A DNA stretch of 64,000 bases from Diadema setosum (lineage: Eukaryota; Echinodermata; Echinoidea; Diadematoida; Diadematidae), in assembly GCF_964275005.1 (NCBI RefSeq), contig NC_092696.1:22849472-22913471 (forward strand). The letters are read 5' to 3'. The notes beneath the pieces are model-generated. The model saw only the letters and a program-made list of their open reading frames with translations, did no database searches and was not told where the DNA came from. Shown here piece by piece: positions 1-13,800 of the stretch (positions within the stretch are counted from its first letter, which is position 1; the number at the start of each line of letters is the position of its first letter). Both the position numbers and the translations under genes were made by a program.

Positions 1-215
1 TTTCATTATTTGTCTTTCTTATGTGTGATTGCATGATCAAAATGTGCTTCTTCTTTTTTTTTTTCTTTTTTTTTGCAACAGAATCATGTTCCTGTAGTGA
101 CTGTACTCTAATGGTGCATACTAAGCCAAAGACAAAAGATGAATCTTGCCAATGTGTTCAACTTATGGTTCCATTCTATGTATGCTAAGTATTGTCTCTA
201 TTGTGGGTACAGAGT

Positions 216-574
216 TTAAAGGGGAAGGCTAGTAACTGATCAGTGGGAATCAGTGGAAATGCTGGGAGATGATTGTTCCAATCCTTATGGGATTCATTCA
301 AGAGTTCATTGTATATCTATTGTTGTGTGAAAATGATTTGCTTCAGAACGGTCACATATTCAAGTAATGTGCAGATTAATGCTCTGTCACTGACCAGGGA
401 CGCTAACCTGGAAGCATTAAACTGCACATTACTTGAATATGAGATCATTCTGAAGCAAATCATTTTCATGCAACAATACAATGAACTCTTGAATGAATCC
501 CATAAGGATTGGAACAATCATCTCCCAGCATTTCCACTGATTCCCACTGATCAGTTACTAGCCTTCCCCTTTAA
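216..574. mobile_element. Foldback MITE with TTAA target duplication
   Basis: Two arms of about 170 bases are reverse complements of each other (roughly 220-390 and 403-570) with only a few mismatches, around a short loop near 388-402. Both outer ends read TTAA followed by AGGGGAAGGCTAG, so the element is bounded by a TTAA duplication, as in piggyBac- or Kolobok-type elements. The reading frames that cross it on both strands are mirror images and are not genes. The family assignment is inferred from the target site only; no transposase is present. Confidence 0.85.
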
Positions 575-3118
575 TCGTCTGAACAACATAAATGTAAAAG
601 ATCATTAAGTACGGTTTGCAACGATTTTTATGTAGTTAGTATCACACTGTTGACATAGTACTGCCCATTTTATATCTGCTTTAAATGTCATTCATAATTA
701 ACTTTAATGTATTCATCAAAAGGTCTTTTCATTATGACTTTTCCTGTGGTTATATGACAGACACAGAGGCTATTCTCATTTAAATTCAAATAAATCATGG
801 CATCATTGTTTTGTGTTGAAAAGGTCTGTGGATTTATGCAGAAGACACCATGCCAGATAACATACTGCCATCAAAATGTCATAAATGCATCTTGACTTCC
901 CAAAGCAATTTTTCTGATATATTGCTTTGTGAATTCCAGTTCTATTAAAGAACAAATTTTGTAAGAGGTAGCTTTCAGGGAACCACACTGGATAAAAGGA
1001 AAGCATAAAATGGAGTCAAATTCCCTTCAAGTCTAAAAATGAAATAAACAAGGAAAAGTACAAGCAATCCATGAAAGTGTCTGATTTATATTTGAAATTT
1101 GTTTATTTATTTACAGTATGAATTGAATATGTAGTTTTCAAGGTCTTATTCAATTCAGCATGAAGTGATTAACTCCACAGCTGTGAAAAGTATGGAACTG
1201 AACATTTTGTAATGAATAAAATTCACCTATTGTAGTAAAGTCATTTTTCAGTGATTAATATACAGTAAACCTGGCATATAAGTTGATATACACAGGATGG
1301 GGAAAAATCTGTAAACTTGTGTCAGTATCAAGTTACACGGATTTCACCAAAATAACAACAACAAAAAAGAAGATAATTCCAGAACTCTCTTCTTGTGTCG
1401 ACTTACATGATGTAGACTTACACAGGGTTAACTGTATGTGTAGGATTAAATAGCATCATCTAACTCACAAACGGGAGATTCACTTTACCTCAGATTTGAT
1501 GTATGCATATGAGTGTATTTGTGAAATAACCTCATGAAGTGCTTGTAGCCTTTTGGTAGGGTGTTACAGTCCTAACACTCACTGAAGTATGGTGAATACA
1601 GTCAGTGCCTTAATGATGCTTGTGTAAACAGATTCATACAATGATGTGCAAACTACCTGGTAGATAACAGAAGGACATCATCTCCTTCAAGATCCCCCAT
1701 CCCTGGGCTGGTGCAAATCTCTCGAGCTTTCACCCCTTACCTAGCTGATATAGTCTCGAAGAAGGCACATGGTATGGAATGTAAACCTAAGCCACAGGGC
1801 CTCCACTAAATGCCTAGCTTTTATTAAGATCTTGGTATTCGTCATGTACAGTGTATGTCTATTAAGAAAGAAACAAATATACATGTACACTGAACTCGCG
1901 ATAAAGCCTGAAATATACAGAGATACTGTATTTCTCTCAATAAACCATAACTGTAGACGGTTTAGTCTGGAAACATTTTTATTATAACTATTGTTCTCAT
2001 TTCATATATTTTAACTTTTCTTAACATTAATTTTACCGATTCAAATGTTTACAGTCGTTGTTTTTATCCCTAACTCACATTTTAGAACTATTTTAAAGCA
2101 CTAATGCTGGGTTTTTGTTTCATCTGCAAATGGCAAATTATGCCTTTCAGATGTCATTATGTTCTTTGCATCTTAGATGTGAATAAGACCTTTTCACCAT
2201 GAAAGATTTCATAAATTCCTAGTTTTGTACACTTTAATTATGCTTTCTATGCTTGATTTCTCATTTTGAAAAGGACAAGTGAAATGTGGATGGGAATTTC
2301 TCTGTAACAAGCATGATGTGATTCTGTATCAGTGTATGATGCGCTTGAAACTATTTTTTTTTCTCCAGTATCTATTTGTCGACTCAGATTTTTTGTTGGA
2401 GGGAGATTTTTGTTGTTACTGGAGGGGAGGTATAGAAGGGGATTAAACTAAAGGGAGAAAGGGCCATCTGATAGACAGCTGCTGTTTTTTAGAGGGGAAA
2501 TAATAGGATTGTAATTTAGAAATGAAAAACATGGAGCAAATAAGTATGTGCCGAGAAATGACACGCCAAAATTGTTAATAAGTTGATCCAGTGATGATTA
2601 GTTTATCTTTTAATAAACCATGTCATTTATTCAGACCTACAAACTGTATTTACCTATTTACCCTCAGGGCTTCATTTCACATTTTAATTTCATTCATTCT
2701 TGTCTAAACATGTGCATGTATTGTTTTGTTATTATTTGTTTAGTGTGTTACAAGATATTAAATTGGTGCAAGTTATATACTAAGCAACATACCATTTTTT
2801 TTTTAATTATACCTGTCTTTGATGACTTTATTAGATCATAAAATTTGAAAGATTTTTATAATTCTGAAGATACCCTGTATTGTTATCAAGCCTACATTGT
2901 ACACACTGTATTGGTACATACACTGCAAATGCTAATGACAGAGCAGCTGAACTACTCTTGAATGTAATTGTAATGTATCAATAAATCCAATGAAGAAACT
3001 CAAATGTTATTTTGATACTGATTGATATACAGTACTGTAGATCAACTCTCACACACATAGCCATCCACTCATCTTTTGTTTATCAATGCATGAGCATTGC
3101 TCTTTCATAATTTGAAGA
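575..3118. other. No gene recognised
   Basis: AT-rich sequence with only short, low-quality reading frames on either strand. I see no splice-phased exon chain, RNA gene or clear repeat here. It could be intergenic sequence or an intron or 3'UTR of a gene lying outside the window. Confidence 0.5.
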
Positions 3119-3128
3119 TGAAGATGAT

Positions 3129-3155
<27 letters not shown>
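3129..3155. repeat. (GA)n microsatellite
   Basis: An uninterrupted run of GA dinucleotides. Confidence 0.9.
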
Positions 3156-3159
<4 letters not shown>

Positions 3160-3734
3160 TATTTCAGTGAAAAAAACAAATGGTCAATTATAATTTGATC
3201 CTTGGCAAACATACATGTAGCCAGCAAGAGCACTGAAACTTTTAAGTCACATGTACATGTACATGTACATTGTAGTAAATGCATTTTCAGAGCAATTGCA
3301 ATACATTCAAGGAATTGTTGCTGTAATTCCCTCTCATATTTTTTCTTCCCAATGCCATTCGACCCGTTTCTTCTCTCACTGACAGATGTACGAGTAATTT
3401 CTCTGTATCAGCAGTAAATGCTCATTAATTTAGGACAATTTGAAGGCTGTACTGTATGCAGTGCTGTAATTTGATGTTGATCAGAATGCTTTGTTGTGAA
3501 GGTGATGTGTACGTTGTATACTGTTTACATGCACATGTATTCCATTGAAATATGCAACAAACTACTAAGTAAAGCTGAATTCTCATTGTGTGAACAAAAA
3601 TTAAAGAAATTGAATTAAAAATTGTATAGGTACAGTAGTGAATCATGTACAGTATCACAAATTTATGCTGTAGCATCATTACCACTTAAAAAAAAAAGAA
3701 GAACGGTTCATTTCAAACAGGGGCCAGTATTATA

Positions 3735-3903
3735 CAGTGCACTCCCATTACAATGAAGTAAAAATTTGGGCTACAATTTTGAATATCCACTCTATGTATC
3801 TTTATTGTTTAGTTGTTCGGTTATAAGGAAATTTTGATACAAAAGTGTATAATGAAAAAAAAACTGCGGGTCTCAAGGACTTCGTTATTACGGGAGTCCG
3901 CTG
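3735..3903. mobile_element. pogo/Tigger-like MITE, TA target site
   Basis: Begins CAGTGCACTCCC and ends GGGAGTCCGCTG, which are near inverse copies, with TA on both flanks (3733-3734 and 3904-3905). Subterminal sequence carries CGTTATTA/ATTACAATGAAG-type words typical of non-autonomous pogo-family elements. It has no coding capacity. A sister copy with the same ends lies at 22582-22768. Confidence 0.8.
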
Positions 3904-3905
3904 TA

Positions 3906-6518
3906 CCACCATACATGATACACGCTGTAACTCATTGTACACACCAATGACACTGAAGTCCATCCACCTCCAGTCGTGACTGAAAGATAACTCACACACA
4001 ATGTTGGATTTGAGTACGCTATTCAATGTAATTTATTGAATGTGAGGTATAGACTGAACATCACATGTAGTGTACATCTGTACATTCCTGAAAGGAGCTT
4101 TGCTTTCATCAGCCAAAAACTTTGCAAATGACTGTACAAATTAACAAATGAGGGATGCATTACATGAAAGCACAATAGGCCTACACTGTACAGTACATGC
4201 TGTACAAAAAAAAAAAAACACACACACACACACACAGGATTACATTTACTCCATAATTACGAGGGGAGGGGGGTGCATGGAACATGAGTCTTGATACACT
4301 GTACATGTATTGAGGTCATAGCATGTATATTATATGCACGAAGTGCACAACACAGGTACAGTAGAATCCACAATGAACCCTGGAAGCTGTAGGGTTGTAG
4401 ATACAGTTTCATGCTCTCTTGACCTCGTTTTGAAACATTTCACCACACTGAATGAGCTGTAACCCAACATTTTTTTTTTAAAGAAAAAAAAAACAAATCT
4501 ATAGTCAGATCTTCTGTATGATTGTCTCATTTGTAAGTTTCCCATTTCTAGCATGTTGTCAAGTATTTGCATGGTGGTTAAATGTTGTAACAAAATAAAA
4601 CCACATTATGGACCACCCTCACCTACAAGTAAAGTGTACAGTACATTTACCTTAGCATTATATGCAAAACAAAGCCGTCATGTGACTTTGCCACCACCTG
4701 CATAATACTCCTACAACTACTCTGGCTTGGTATGCATGACTTTACATTTTCTTTTAACAAAACTGCAAAGTGTATTTCCATGTTGACTATAGCCAAGAGA
4801 AGTCCTGAATAGAGTACAAATATAATCAATCATCCTTGAAAAAGAACTCAATATACAATTGTAGGTTACTTAAACTACATTGCATTTCAAGCTACAAAAT
4901 ATGGATAATTACTAATATTACTATGCAAAATTAAAAAAAAAAGAAAAAGAAAGAAAAAGAAAAAAGTGCAGGGTTCATACTACAATTGTAGCTTTTGAAC
5001 AGTGACATGGAATGGCTATTCAATTTTATTCCCCACAATTTGTCCAACTTCTCCTAAAGCTTTCCTGATCTACTGCTTTAAATTGTTACACTTTGTTCCC
5101 ATCCCCACCCTGACCCCCAAAATCAAAAACAAACAAACAAACAAACAAACAAACAAAGTTTTTTCTAAAGGAATATTGCAATACTCATCATGTGAATTTC
5201 TAGCATCACTAAGAATTTTACAGCTTTGGTCTGCTTTCTGAAGCTGTGGCCAAACAACTCCTCCAACCACAATGACACACTGTACAATGTACAGTATACA
5301 GGTATGTAGGTCTCTTGCTGGTTCAAATGTCACTTACTGTAATTTGAGCCAATTCTAAATCTTGTTCATATATCTGAACGTGGAAGGACAACACATGTGG
5401 GTGGGATTGTGCTAAAACTCACAACAGACTGGCACATAGCACATTTGCACAATGCGTTTCCCATTTGGCTATACTGTTGAACACTACTTTGTAGGACAGG
5501 AATACACATTATCAGAACATGTGTTCATTGGTATCCCAGTACATTGTATTGGTTGAATTTGGCTGGGGTTAGACGATATGGTGCATTTTAACAATTCCAT
5601 TAATACACTGTAATTTGAAAATGAACAGCAACCCATTATAACTTATCATTTAGTCTCTAAATTTACAGTGTATATCGTTTAGTTACATGATGAAATACAT
5701 TGTACAACCACAATTACCAAGTCTTCAAAAAAAAAAAAAAATTCTCTTCATAACAATTACATGTACCGTAATAACATATCACTAAAATATCTATGATCTA
5801 TAGACAAAGTATGACCCCCTGTATTATACACCTGTATTAAGTGCTCCAGTATACAAATGTATGTACATTGTACATGTAACAATAACAAGGATCACAACTG
5901 AACTCTCAACACTCCACCCACATGAGGACATGAGGCATTTACACCATCTGTTAAAATGGTGCGATTGGTGAGTTTTGCCTCCTGGATTTGGTTCTCACAA
6001 AAATCAATGATGTAAACAATAAATTACAACTTGCCTTTTCTCAGGCATTATATTTGAGAATATTAACCACAGATAATGCAAGCAAACATCAAGTGCATGG
6101 ACTTTAAGTTGATAATCCTGCCAATTTGATTTCCTAACTAAAGTCGTAATTTTTCAGACCACAATACAACTGTACCACATGCACAACACTGAACTAACAA
6201 AAAGAACAACATCTGTCAAAAGTTCACTATGCATGAAATGAAGGCAAAATTAATGGGTGTGGGGGGGGGGGGGTGGGGGTGGGACATGGACTGTAGAAGT
6301 CTTTTTAAGAACAGTCTCCATTGACATGTCAGGCCACTCGGCATGCAGGGTAACTACACATACACACTGTATTTATCGAGTGTCATTCGATAATTCTTGT
6401 TCAAAATGGTGAATAAACAACAAAAAATCTGTACAGAGTTATGACAAAATGCAAAAGTGGAGCACACTTTCTGCCGAGATTGAAAAGCCAGGTAAATGTA
6501 CGCTGTTTTGAGCATCCA
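3906..6518. other. Intergenic/3' flank of TXNL4A with simple repeats
   Basis: No protein-coding exon recognised. It contains a (CA)n run at about 4217-4236, an (AAAC)n run at about 5128-5156, poly-A tracts and a poly-G tract at about 6260-6275. The part nearest 6518 should hold the TXNL4A 3'UTR; I did not find a canonical AATAAA on the minus strand close to the stop codon. Confidence 0.5.
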
Positions 6519-6947
6519 TCAATAGCGGTACTTTGTTGAGTAGTCTTTTGGTGAGACGACCAAACCCCTACCCTTCCGTGCTCCCCTGTATACTGTCTCA
6601 ACAATGTCAATGACCTCCTGTTCATCGTCAATAGGCCAGTTGATCTTGTTGTTGTTACCAGTCCCAAGATCAATCATTATGTGCTTGTTGCGGAAGAAAA
6701 ACATCACAGTGCATGGGTCATACAACTCGTACATCTTGTTGAAGTCCGGCACTTCTGTGATGTCCACCAGATAGACGACGGCAAAATTTTTCACCTTGTC
6801 ACAGATTTTGTACAGCGTCTCATCCATTTTCATACACGTGGGATCCCAGTCGTGCCCGAAGCGTATCACCACAACACGGTCTTCTTCTCCAAGGATGGCC
6901 TGGTCCACTTGCCAGCCATTGTGAAGATGCGGCAGCATGTACGACAT
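6519..6947 (-). CDS. TXNL4A: Thioredoxin-like protein 4A (Dim1 / U5 snRNP 15 kDa protein)
   Basis: Encodes 142 residues, the exact length of animal Dim1. It begins MSYMLPHLHNGWQVDQAI and ends VVSPKDYSTKYRY, both signatures of this extremely conserved family. The protein is a thioredoxin-fold core component of the U5 snRNP and U4/U6.U5 tri-snRNP, acting in pre-mRNA splicing in the nucleus. The segment FGHDWDPTCMKMDE (about residues 30-43) sits where thioredoxins carry their active site, and the second cysteine is absent as in all Dim1 proteins. The reading frame is intact in one exon, whereas the human gene has introns, so an old retrocopy that became the functional locus, or lineage intron loss, is possible. 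The ATG at 6947 is fixed by homology. It is divergent from NDUFA9. Confidence 0.97.
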   Translation of the reverse strand: MSYMLPHLHNGWQVDQAILGEEDRVVVIRFGHDWDPTCMKMDETLYKICDKVKNFAVVYLVDITEVPDFNKMYELYDPCTVMFFFRNKHIMIDLGTGNNNKINWPIDDEQEVIDIVETVYRGARKGRGLVVSPKDYSTKYRY

Positions 6948-7809
6948 GTTGCTGTTGGCGTCTCAAAACTTCCTTTCCCCAGAGTATGAAGGTTTGATCA
7001 CTACTTTGACTTTACTTTCTCACACTGCTCAACAAAACTGAACTAGTGCAGTCGCAGTGCCAGCAGTGTTTCTTTGAGACTTTGTTTTTATTTTGTTTTG
7101 AAGTTCGAGTGTATAAACAACGGCACAGCAGTCAATCACTGAAAAATATTGGCAGTAATAGATCTAGACTGGTCCAGAAGAAGTCTAGAACTGTCTAACG
7201 TTATACAAACATCAACGAGTATAAAGCCAAAGGTAAAGGTAAAGAAAACTCCAAATTAGAGAAATTTCTTTGTCCCGTGCGGGTGCACGATGAGACTTCC
7301 CTGGAGTTCTGGCTCAAACATCAAACAAGTCATTGACAATGTGAATTCATCTGGATGTTCCACTGCTGCGTACCCCGTATCTACGCACGTTTGCTTGCGC
7401 TTTGGTTGTGACTTGTGTGGTACGTAGATATATAGTGTGATTTTTAGTGGTGCCCATTCATTCCGTAGACGACGCGACGGATGCCGGGGAGCTAGGGAGC
7501 TGCCGGAGGAATAGTAAGGAAAGATGTATGTAGCTACTGTACGCTGTGCATGCATGCAGTGGATACCGTCGACGTACCGGCTGAGGTCAACTGTTTAGCA
7601 TCAAGCTTGTTCTGAAAGTTTAAAATACAATATAATTTTGACCTTATTAGTATTCTAAGTTTACTACGTCTCATTTCAAAAACAAAAATTAAGGATTATT
7701 TTCAATAAATTATAAATGATGTTTTTTTCATACATTCTCTCAGGTAATATTAACACTTTTTTTACTGAATTAATCATTACTCACAAATGCGAATTTATTG
7801 CCGATCAAA
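6948..7809. promoter_or_regulatory. Shared head-to-head promoter region of TXNL4A and NDUFA9
   Basis: The 862 bases separate the two divergent start codons. The sequence around the NDUFA9 start (CAAAATGGCCGCT) resembles the YY1-type motif that often overlaps the start codon of housekeeping genes. CpG content is locally raised near 7370-7570. No TATA box was placed. Treating it as one bidirectional promoter is inference from the geometry. Confidence 0.55.
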
Positions 7810-10800
7810 ATGGCCGCTCTAGCAGCCGCGAGAAAAGTGCCTTCGGCACGTAAGTATCTTATTTTCGTCCTTATTCCTTGCTGTAAATCACTTTAAGCTA
7901 AATTGGTTACAGCTGATACCTTTGTAGATTCTTTGTTTACATGTATATTGCTTATTTATGGAGGAGTTCCCCATACTATGACTTCAAATGCTGAGTTGTT
8001 CTCGTTCATTGTTCACTCAGCTCAGCGACATATATACGCCAATAATGATTGGGCAGTCCCCCGTGCGTACCCGGTACCCGCATAGACGCTTGTGCGGCAC
8101 CGCTCGCTCTCTATAAACTCAAGCGCGTAGCATGGCATTAGGGATTAGGCCCCAACTCGTTAGGCAAAAAAAAAAAAAAAAAAAAATGTTTGTTTGCCCT
8201 TAATTGTCAAAACCCAAGAGGGTCGGTGGGACGTTTTTTTTTCTAATTTTTTTTAGATGCCCTTTTTACCCATGTAATTTTGTAACATTGGCAGGGCATC
8301 TCGTATTCTAGTATATTTTCTAGAATCTACTAGGCCCTAACGTTAGATAGAATCTATTATTAATTATCATGATTATTAAAATAAATTTACAATTAGAATC
8401 TAACGTTAGGCCTACACTCATCCTTCTGGCAGTAGAAAGGCCCCTTCGAGTTCTAAAATGTAGTTCAGCTTTGTACATTGTAGGATGTGGTGCAAGTTTA
8501 ATGCACTCAAAACTCAAAGGGATTCATTCATATTTACGTCTTGCCACGCCAGGGCTCGTATAGGGGTCATTCCATGGGGTTGGGTCTTCTCTAGATTTTC
8601 ATGTTGTGCAGGGAATAAAAGTCATATTCTGAGAAATTTATCAAATAATTGTCTGTGGTTTGCAGTTATTCTTGAAGAGAAATGTGTGAAGAATTATTTG
8701 ATGGAAAAAAAAACAAGCCTGTGTACAAATGTATTTTGTCTATGACTGTTTCACTAATGATGTCCCATGGTTTTTTGTGGTTTATGTTGTGACATAAATA
8801 TATGCCATTTTCATGGCAATGTAAAACAGGAATATACAACCTTTCAGCATTATGCCTATCATAATTAAGAGAGGCAAGGTGACTTCTACAAAGACTATAA
8901 GGCACATAAACATTTGTAACAAAATAAGAACACCAGAGCATCTTCAAGCAACCTCATACCTATGTTACAAACGATGTCCATGGCAATTTTTGTTGTAACA
9001 TAGGTATATCATGGTTTTACATACACTTCCAATCATATTATGATCAGAAACTGTATTTCTATAATGAGATTTATATTTCAGGAGTATTCTTATCCAAAAA
9101 TTAGCTTCAAAATCCTCCAAATAAACGAGAAAATATGGAACATATCACTGTACTTCAGTGCGATGTCCAGCCTCTTTGTGTAACGTAGGTAAGGAAAGAC
9201 GCTCTCGCGATAAAAAGAAGAGCTACTAACTTCAGCAATCGTATTCATGTCACTGGCAGTCCTCCCCCAATGGCAGAAAAACTACTCACAGCCAATATAC
9301 ACCTACCTGGACAGCGCAAGATCTGTTTTTCTGCCGTTGTCCATGTAACGTAGGTACAGGAGTTTTAATGTTTCTGATGTCAATTGGTAAGCTTTTACGC
9401 TATTTTACGAAAATAATAGCATTTGTCATATTCTGTAACTCTATTAGAGAAAAAAAAAACGACATCTAAACCTCTGAACTGGCCAAAAATACTGTGGACG
9501 ATGATACTGTAGTCCCACATACTGAGATATTTGTTACAGGTTCATGTTCATAATTTTGATCGCCAAATTTTCCGTCCATGCCGGTCTCTGCAAAAGGAGC
9601 ATATAATTCCTCTCTTAGAAAACCATACGAAAGTATATCAGTGTATCTTCACTGCAATATAAATTTGCTTTACCTCCCGATTATTGTGAATTTTTGGACC
9701 CTTTTGTCATGGTATCTACCAAGGTAGACATGCTAGAGTTAGTATTAATCACTATATACTAGTTGGAAAATGTAGATGTCCAGACTGCATCTGAACTAGA
9801 GAAATAGAGTTTGCCTTATTTTGCTGGTGATATTGAGGGAACTAGGAGCTGTGAAATTCTTTCTCTTTAACAGCTTTACTTCGAAAATGTAACTGTTTTC
9901 CTTCCAAGATTTCATTGACCTGTTAGATGCTCTGATGAAGTTGTTAACATTTCACAAGGATTCACCATTTCCATTCCATGTTCACCCACTGTGAAGTCTC
10001 AAAGCTAAAATGCCAGTGTCCTATTCAGTTTGGGTGGGTAGTGGGTAGGAAAGGCTTCAATAAGATTATGAACCCCAATCAAAATTGGACTATTATTGCT
10101 CTCACTATCATTCAAAAAGAGGGCGACAATTTCGATGGGGGATGAATATAAAATAGGGCCTAGTATTATTTTGGGAGTCTATTAAGGACCATAACCGTAA
10201 CCGTAACCCTGACCCTAGCCCTAACCTTAGCTAGGACACTGGGAGCAGCGACCTGCCCTTCCTAGCTTACATCAAAACAAGTTTTTAGCATAGAGTATGA
10301 AAATGATATTTTCCTATGTTTTACATGCTATATCATTATTATTATTATTAATAATGTTTACATCATTTTAAGCATAACCCATTTTTTTTTCCAATTTTGG
10401 TGGGAGGTACAAATGGAACTCTAGCTAATGGGTATGCCAAGAGGTAGAAATGTAAGCAAAATTGTTGAAATTATTTAATTCCATTCATAAACACACAGAT
10501 ACATCAACAGGAATATATAGTCAATCCTGACAAAAATTTTCTTTTAATTTTTTTTATTCTATTTCTCTTTACACCTTTTGTTCAGTTTGTTGATGAATCT
10601 GCCATGGCTCCTCCTCTGCCACCGCTACATTTTAAACTACATGAAAGAGTGAAAAGGACACATCCACAGCACTCCACAAACAGAGAGGAAGCCGACAAAG
10701 CAACACCCAAGAAGAGCGAATGTAATAAACTAGACAAGAAGAAAACTGCACAGAGGGAAAATGGACAGAAGAAAAACAAAAATCAAGGGCTAAATGGACA

Positions 10801-13800
10801 TTGGACAAAAGAGCAGAAATTAATTTCAAACAAAGATCATGGAGAAGACAAGAAGACTTGTCTGATTTCTCTTTATTAGTTTTCTTAGTTAGTTAACAAC
10901 TAGTTGATGATGCTGTTAGTGTACGTGTATATAAGGTTAAATTGTGTAAAGCTTCACTTTCTTCTTCTTCTTCTGATTAAGTCTGCCTTCTTTCATACCA
11001 GAGTTACAAAGAATTGAAGTCTGTGTAACTAGGTATTGTTCCACAGGTGTGCAGTAGATATAATTCCAAAGAACTGTTACAATAGTGTTATTTGTGGGAA
11101 CATACATAAAGTCTATATGTGTAGGTTTTAACATCTCACACCACAATAAAGGAAATCAGTTGATATGTCGTAGTGTACCTATGTTACAAAGACATACTGT
11201 CCGTGTATCATAGGTAGTACACTGTGGGCGAGGTTGTTGACTGAAAAACCCTGATTATAACAATAAAATCATGTTTTCACTTGAATACCCATACAAATCA
11301 CTTGCTTCAATTTTGGTGCTTTTAAGAATATTGTCATTGTGTCACTCTTGATGAAAAAGTTAAACCTTTGATTGAAATTGTTAATGGTTTGTAGAAAAAA
11401 ACATGTTAATAAAAGTGGCTTGCAGTTGACATCAGAACATACAATCTTACTAATAATGATCTCATGCGCCTCTTAAATAACATGTTGATGTGCTATGGAC
11501 GAAAAAAACGTGGATGTGTTCATTGTTATCATTTCAGAACACAAAATTATGAAGGATGTCAACAAATGAAGTCCATGTAACATAGGTATTTTGCCACACC
11601 TGTTTACCCATGCTGACTGAAAGTGTGCGAAGTAATAAACAGATTTCTAGTGGAATAAGTTGAAGAATGGGAGTAACAAATCAGGGGGGAAAAGGAAATT
11701 TCAATTTACCCAACTTGAATTTTCAACTTGTATGTCACAATTTCAGTCCCAACCCCATGGAATTACCCATAGGCGAGGCAGAAACACTCAGTCTCATCTT
11801 TCATCTTTTGGGTTCATTTATATCAACTCTTTTTCTCGGCAGAAACAGGTTTTCCAAACGGCTTTCAAGGAATTTTTACGAGTTGATAAACGCAAAGCTG
11901 TTTTGATTATGGGGTTCGGAAAGCCTTTTCGAAAGCCGCAAATTTGTGCTTTCAGAAACAGGTTTCCGAAACAGGTTTCCAGAAACCTGTTTCTAGAACT
12001 TAGAAACCCTTTGAAGCAAGATAAACGTAAAGCTGTTTTGAAACGGCTTTGTACTGCGGTTACAGTATATGACCCCTTTTGATAAATTTTGCAAACAGCT
12101 CCAAAAAAGTACCTTCCAGTGAGATGCTGGCAACTGAACTCCAAACAGTTTTGGTGCCATGACAGCTGGTAACGGATGCTGCAAAAGTAGCCATCTTGGC
12201 AGTCGCGCTGCGCCGCGGCCGGTACGGTAGCTAGCTAGCTGGCGCATAACTGCGACCAGCAGCCCCATACGCATAGCGTAATGGGGCTGCGGACTGTGGC
12301 ATTTAGGATCATGACAGGGTAGTATCGCGGACAAATATCAACTTAAAGATAATAAAAAGTTTTGGTACCTCAAAAGTTTCCCTGAATTCCCTTGTCTTGG
12401 TTTGTGTTTCAGGTTAAAGTACGTTGTCTGTGAGAATTACTCGCCCCAAAGTGCTCTCATGTCTTAGTAATCATGCAATAATGGTTTCGTACCAGAGCCG
12501 TCGTGGTACCGCGGCAAAAATTATAGCACAATGTAGGCCTATACGTTGTACGAAACCACTGACTGCGACCAGCACCTTGCAGCCCCATACGCATAGCTAA
12601 CAGCGACCAGCAGCCCCATACGCATAGCGTAATGGGGCTTCGCATTGTAGCATTCAGGATCATGAAAGAATTAGTATCGCGGGTAACAGTCAGTTTAAAA
12701 TCCAAAAATTTCTTCAATTTGAAGACTTATCAATTAAGTTGAAGTATTGAAAACAGGCTTCGGACAACGTTTGGTTCTGCCAATAGTCCCTTTCTGTTCG
12801 AATTGATGACTGAATGTGACTCGGACGAGAGGACCTTGGGAGAGCTACATACACTGAATACTACGGCCAGCGCATGCGCACACAAACATCTTATCCATTC
12901 ATGGATTTGAAATCTGTGTGCAGGCATGTGATGTGTTCTCATGCACTGGCTGTAGCATTCAGTGTATGTGCAAGACACATTTCCGCAGTGGCAAAAAGTG
13001 CGTTGCCATGCTAACGGCATGTTATTGGTAAAATATAGGGCAAAATGCTTCATGGCAAAACTGCTTCATCAGTGTTCTTCCAATTCTCATGGAATTCATA
13101 TTGAATGTTTGTCTTAGGATATAGGTCAGCATGACACATTTCTTGACAGTGACAAAAAGTATGTTGCCATGGTAACAGCTCACATATTATGAGCCAAAAT
13201 GATGGAAAATTTTGTGTTGCAAACTACTTCCTCAGTTTTTGCCCAATTTCCATGAAACTTGGTACAGATGTTTGCCTTTGGTTGTAGATGTGCAAGACGC
13301 ATTTTTCGACAGTACCCGAAAGTACGTTGCCATGGTAACGGCATATTAATAGCAGCAGATCAAGGAAAGATCTTGCGGATTTAACTACTTCCTCAGTTTT
13401 TTGACCAAAGCTTATGAAATGTGGCACACACCTTGATCTTGGTGGGAAGATGTGGAAGACATATTTTTCGGACGTGTCGGAAGCTGCGTTGCCATGGTAA
13501 CGGCATATAAATGGCAGAAGATCAAGGAAAGATCTTGTGGATTGAACTACTTCCTCTGTATTCGACTGAAGCTCATGAAATGTGGCACACACATTGGTCT
13601 TGATGGGAAGATGTGCAAGACATATTTTTTGGACGTGTCGGAAGCTGCGTTGCCATGGTAACGGCATATTAATGGCGGAAGATCAAGGAAAGATCTTGTG
13701 GATTGAACTACTTCCTCAGTTTTTTACAAAAGCTTATGAAATGTGGCACACACAATAGTCTTGGTGGGAAGATGTGCAAGACATATTTTTCGGACGTGTC

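Noticed and set aside
273-608. 111-aa plus-strand and 66-aa minus-strand frames
   Set aside because: They are the two arms of the foldback element read in opposite directions.
10195-10235. Interstitial telomere
   Set aside because: Only a few degenerate TAACCC-like units; too short and mixed to call.
10604-10879. 91-aa Lys-rich frame
   Set aside because: Composition bias from A-rich DNA in an intron; no conserved motif or poly(A) signal tied to it.
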